A DNA stretch of 6,881 bases from UBA1724 sp963621575. GTDB lineage: Bacteria > Verrucomicrobiota > Lentisphaeria > Oligosphaerales > Oligosphaeraceae. The notes beneath the pieces were generated by a model that had not been told where the DNA came from, did not search any database, and saw only the letters and a list, made by a program, of their open reading frames with translations. Numbering within the stretch: position 1 is the first letter of the stretch; every line of letters starts with the position of its first letter. The position numbers and the translations under genes were made by a program. The DNA is taken from positions 1 through 6,881 of the forward strand of contig CAVFEH010000034.1 in the NCBI GenBank assembly GCA_963621575.1. The letters run 5' to 3'. Shown in pieces: positions 5,841-6,881 of the stretch.

Positions 5841-6023
5841 ATGCCAGACCCTACCGCGCACTATATCGGCCTTAAGGTGACAGAGAAAGAGCTCCAAAAG
5901 CTGGAGCTGATCATGAGAGTGGAACGGCGGAGCACAAGGTCCGATACTTTGCGCGCCCTGATTTTAGAAAAGGCCGAATTTTTGATGTCCAAAAATAGAG
6001 CCACTGAATTAAAACAAGAGTAA
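5841..6023 (+). CDS. Ribbon-helix-helix (Arc/CopG-like) DNA-binding protein
   Basis: 60 residues. The pattern fits a ribbon-helix-helix fold: a short beta strand HYIGLKVT (7-14) that would pair in the dimer and enter the major groove, helix A EKELQKLELIMRV (15-27), a turn with RRSTRSD (29-35), and helix B TLRALILEKAEFLM (36-49), then a polar tail. Such small dimers act as repressors of phage or plasmid promoters. A strong GGAGGT (5830-5835) precedes the ATG by 5 nt. It is the first gene of the plus-strand operon, opposite the HTH regulator, where a Cro-like or Arc-like second regulator would be expected. The dyad at 5811-5825 directly upstream could be its own operator. The target is not known from the sequence. 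Confidence 0.75.
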   Translation: MPDPTAHYIGLKVTEKELQKLELIMRVERRSTRSDTLRALILEKAEFLMSKNRATELKQE

Positions 6024-6040
6024 CAGTGGGAGTAGCACCC

Positions 6041-6211
6041 ATGACCCGTACCGCCCTAATCGCCTTCCTTTGCAAGCTCCCGGACTACTACGTCCTGTTC
6101 ATGGCGGTGGGTATGCCCTGCCTATGGATGGTGTGGGAGATGGTCCGCCCATGGGAGGACCACCGTGTCCGCCATCATGACCGGTCCCGCGATGAGGAGG
6201 AAACACGCTGA
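6041..6211 (+). CDS. Small single-pass membrane protein, unknown function
   Basis: 56 residues with one hydrophobic segment, DYYVLFMAVGMPCLWMVWEM (15-34), preceded by a short part containing Arg and Lys and followed by a very charged tail rich in Arg, His, Asp and Glu (36-56). The distribution of charge suggests the tail stays in the cytoplasm. The ATG at 6041 has GGAG (6029-6032) at a proper distance; a GTG at 6026, in frame, would add five residues but has no such site. Its stop overlaps the kinase start by one base (TGATG), so it is part of the early operon. I do not recognise the family. Phage early membrane microproteins often act in superinfection exclusion or host inhibition, but nothing here proves that. 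Confidence 0.6.
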   Translation: MTRTALIAFLCKLPDYYVLFMAVGMPCLWMVWEMVRPWEDHRVRHHDRSRDEEETR

Positions 6212-6642
6212 TGCCTACACTAACCATCTTCCGCGGGCTTCCCGGCTCTGGGAAGAGCACCATGGCGGCCACGCTGGCGAAGAAAACCGGCGCAATAGTG
6301 GTCGAGCCTGACGCCCTGCTTGCAGTGAATGGCCGGTACGCCTACACCCCGGAACGCTACCGCCGCGCCGTCCAGTGCTGCGCGGACCTCCTTCGGCTAG
6401 TAGGGCCGGAGGGAATGGGGGCGGATGCGATCTACTCCGACGTGCTGCCCACCGTTGCGGACGTGGCCGCCGTGGTTAGCGCATACAACCCCAAGAAATC
6501 CACGGCCGTTTCCGTGGCGGTCTTCTCCCTGGCGGCCACTGCGGACGACGCTCTCCTCACAAACCGCCACGACGTGCGAGAGGAGGACGTCCGAAGGATG
6601 GAGCGCGACTGGGAGGCATGCCCCGGGGAGGCCGTCATTTAG
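6211..6642 (+). CDS. P-loop kinase of the AAA_33 / polynucleotide-kinase-like type
   Basis: 143 residues. The Walker A motif GLPGSGKST (9-17) follows a first beta strand LTIFR, as in the T4 Pnk kinase domain and related small-molecule or nucleic-acid kinases. EPDALL (32-37) sits where the family has its acceptor-binding Asp, followed by the usual YAYTPERYRRAV stretch (44-54). The segment NRHDVREEDVRRMERDWE (118-135) resembles the lid and the helix after it, with arginines that would contact ATP phosphates. The family's normal 'D.TN' after the third strand is replaced here by AIYSDVLP (73-80). Length equals a bare kinase domain without a phosphatase or ligase partner. GAGGAGGA (6194-6201) precedes the ATG by 9 nt. 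Substrate could be a 5'-OH nucleic acid end or a small molecule; zeta-toxin-like roles are also possible. Its place in an early phage operon fits DNA or RNA end repair. Confidence 0.8.
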   Translation: MPTLTIFRGLPGSGKSTMAATLAKKTGAIVVEPDALLAVNGRYAYTPERYRRAVQCCADLLRLVGPEGMGADAIYSDVLPTVADVAAVVSAYNPKKSTAVSVAVFSLAATADDALLTNRHDVREEDVRRMERDWEACPGEAVI

Positions 6643-6687
6643 CGCATTTCCCGAAGGCGGGCGGACATGGCAAGGGGTGTTTTTATG

Positions 6688-6720
6688 CTCCTCCAGGGTC
6701 AAGGGTTGTCCTTGGAGGGG
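6688..6720 (+). other. Stable hairpin covering a GGAGG site
   Basis: CTCCTCCAGGG (6688-6698) can pair with CCTTGGAGGGG (6710-6720) as an 11-bp stem with two G-T wobbles and an 11-nt loop. The 3' arm holds GGAGG (6714-6718), immediately in front of an ATG at 6722. No T-run follows, so it is not a typical terminator. It could hide a ribosome-binding site or act in mRNA processing between the kinase gene and the gene beginning at 6868. Confidence 0.45.
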
Positions 6721-6721
6721 G

Positions 6722-6817
6722 ATGAATCGGGCCCCGCGGAAAATCCAGCGCACGCCCACCCGCGCGGAGCGCGACCCGTTTGCCGCGCTCCCCTCATGCC
6801 GGATTGTCTGCCGGTAG
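6722..6817 (+). CDS. Possible 31-residue basic peptide (doubtful)
   Basis: A short open frame beginning MNRAPRKIQRTPTR and ending RIVCR, rich in Arg. A GGAGG lies only 3 nt before the ATG and inside a hairpin, so translation would be poor or controlled. No family recognised. It lies in the 225-bp gap between the kinase and the next gene, which holds nothing else convincing. Chance is a fair explanation in such GC-rich DNA. Confidence 0.2.
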   Translation: MNRAPRKIQRTPTRAERDPFAALPSCRIVCR

Positions 6818-6867
6818 ACCCGCCGGAGGGAGTTTTTTACCACACCACAAGAGAGGACCACGACACC

Positions 6868-6881
6868 ATGAGCAATACCAC
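6868..6881 (+). CDS. Start of a further early gene (first codons MSNT only)
   Basis: ATG at 6868-6870 is preceded by GAGAGGA (6851-6857) at a suitable distance and runs off the window after four full codons. The same frame is open upstream to the kinase stop, so a longer start (for example 6667 or 6685) cannot be excluded, but the ribosome-binding site favours 6868. Function unknown. Confidence 0.5.

Noticed and set aside
6649..6684. Terminator after the kinase: CCCGAAGGCGGG with later TTTTT
   Set aside because: Only a 4-bp stem and the T-run is about 18 nt away; too weak to call.
6397..6861. 154-residue open frame on the minus strand
   Set aside because: Half of it is antisense to the P-loop kinase; the rest has no convincing start signal or motif.

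Overview
The window looks like a stretch of a lambda-type tailed phage or integrated prophage. It covers the start of the DNA-packaging and head-assembly module and the adjoining immunity and early region. Its coding regions are GC-rich with mostly canonical GGAGG-type Shine-Dalgarno sites, so the host is a bacterium of fairly high GC. I cannot name a host genus from the sequence. No integrase, tRNA, rRNA, CRISPR array or insertion sequence is visible.

Left part (about 1-4860, all on the minus strand, read right to left): terminase small subunit (Nu1-like), terminase large subunit (GpA-like), a short gpW-like head-tail joining protein, a lambda-family portal, and a ClpP-like head maturation protease that runs off the left edge. 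This is the classical order of the lambda head operon (Nu1-A-W-B-C), but with an S14-type instead of an S49-type protease. terS/terL overlap by 26 bp, gpW/portal overlap as GTGA and portal/protease as ATGA, so translation is probably coupled. Two starts, terS and gpW, have no Shine-Dalgarno site. Each instead sits 5-6 nt after a CCGGGTATATA element that fits a -10 box with a TTG-type -35 element 17-18 nt upstream. These look like two late promoters giving leaderless messages.

Middle (about 4860-5352): roughly 490 bp without a credible gene, placed directly upstream of terS where lambda-like phages carry cos. It is full of symmetric and repeated elements: a 22-bp perfect palindrome with an extra half-site, alternating CG tracts, a 14-bp direct repeat spaced exactly 150 bp, and a 17-bp spaced GTGGTAC repeat. 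It is the best candidate here for a packaging (cos/pac) or replication site, but this is inference from position and structure.

Right part (5353-6881): a small Xre-type HTH regulator on the minus strand, probably the immunity repressor, faces a plus-strand early operon across an AT-rich intergenic region that carries a good promoter and a dyad operator candidate. The plus operon encodes a ribbon-helix-helix protein, a one-pass membrane microprotein, a P-loop kinase of the polynucleotide-kinase-like (AAA_33) type, a poorly coding stretch with a hairpin, and the first codons of another gene. The two regulators at the divergent promoter probably set the lysogenic/early switch, while the minus-strand late operon builds the packaging motor and head.
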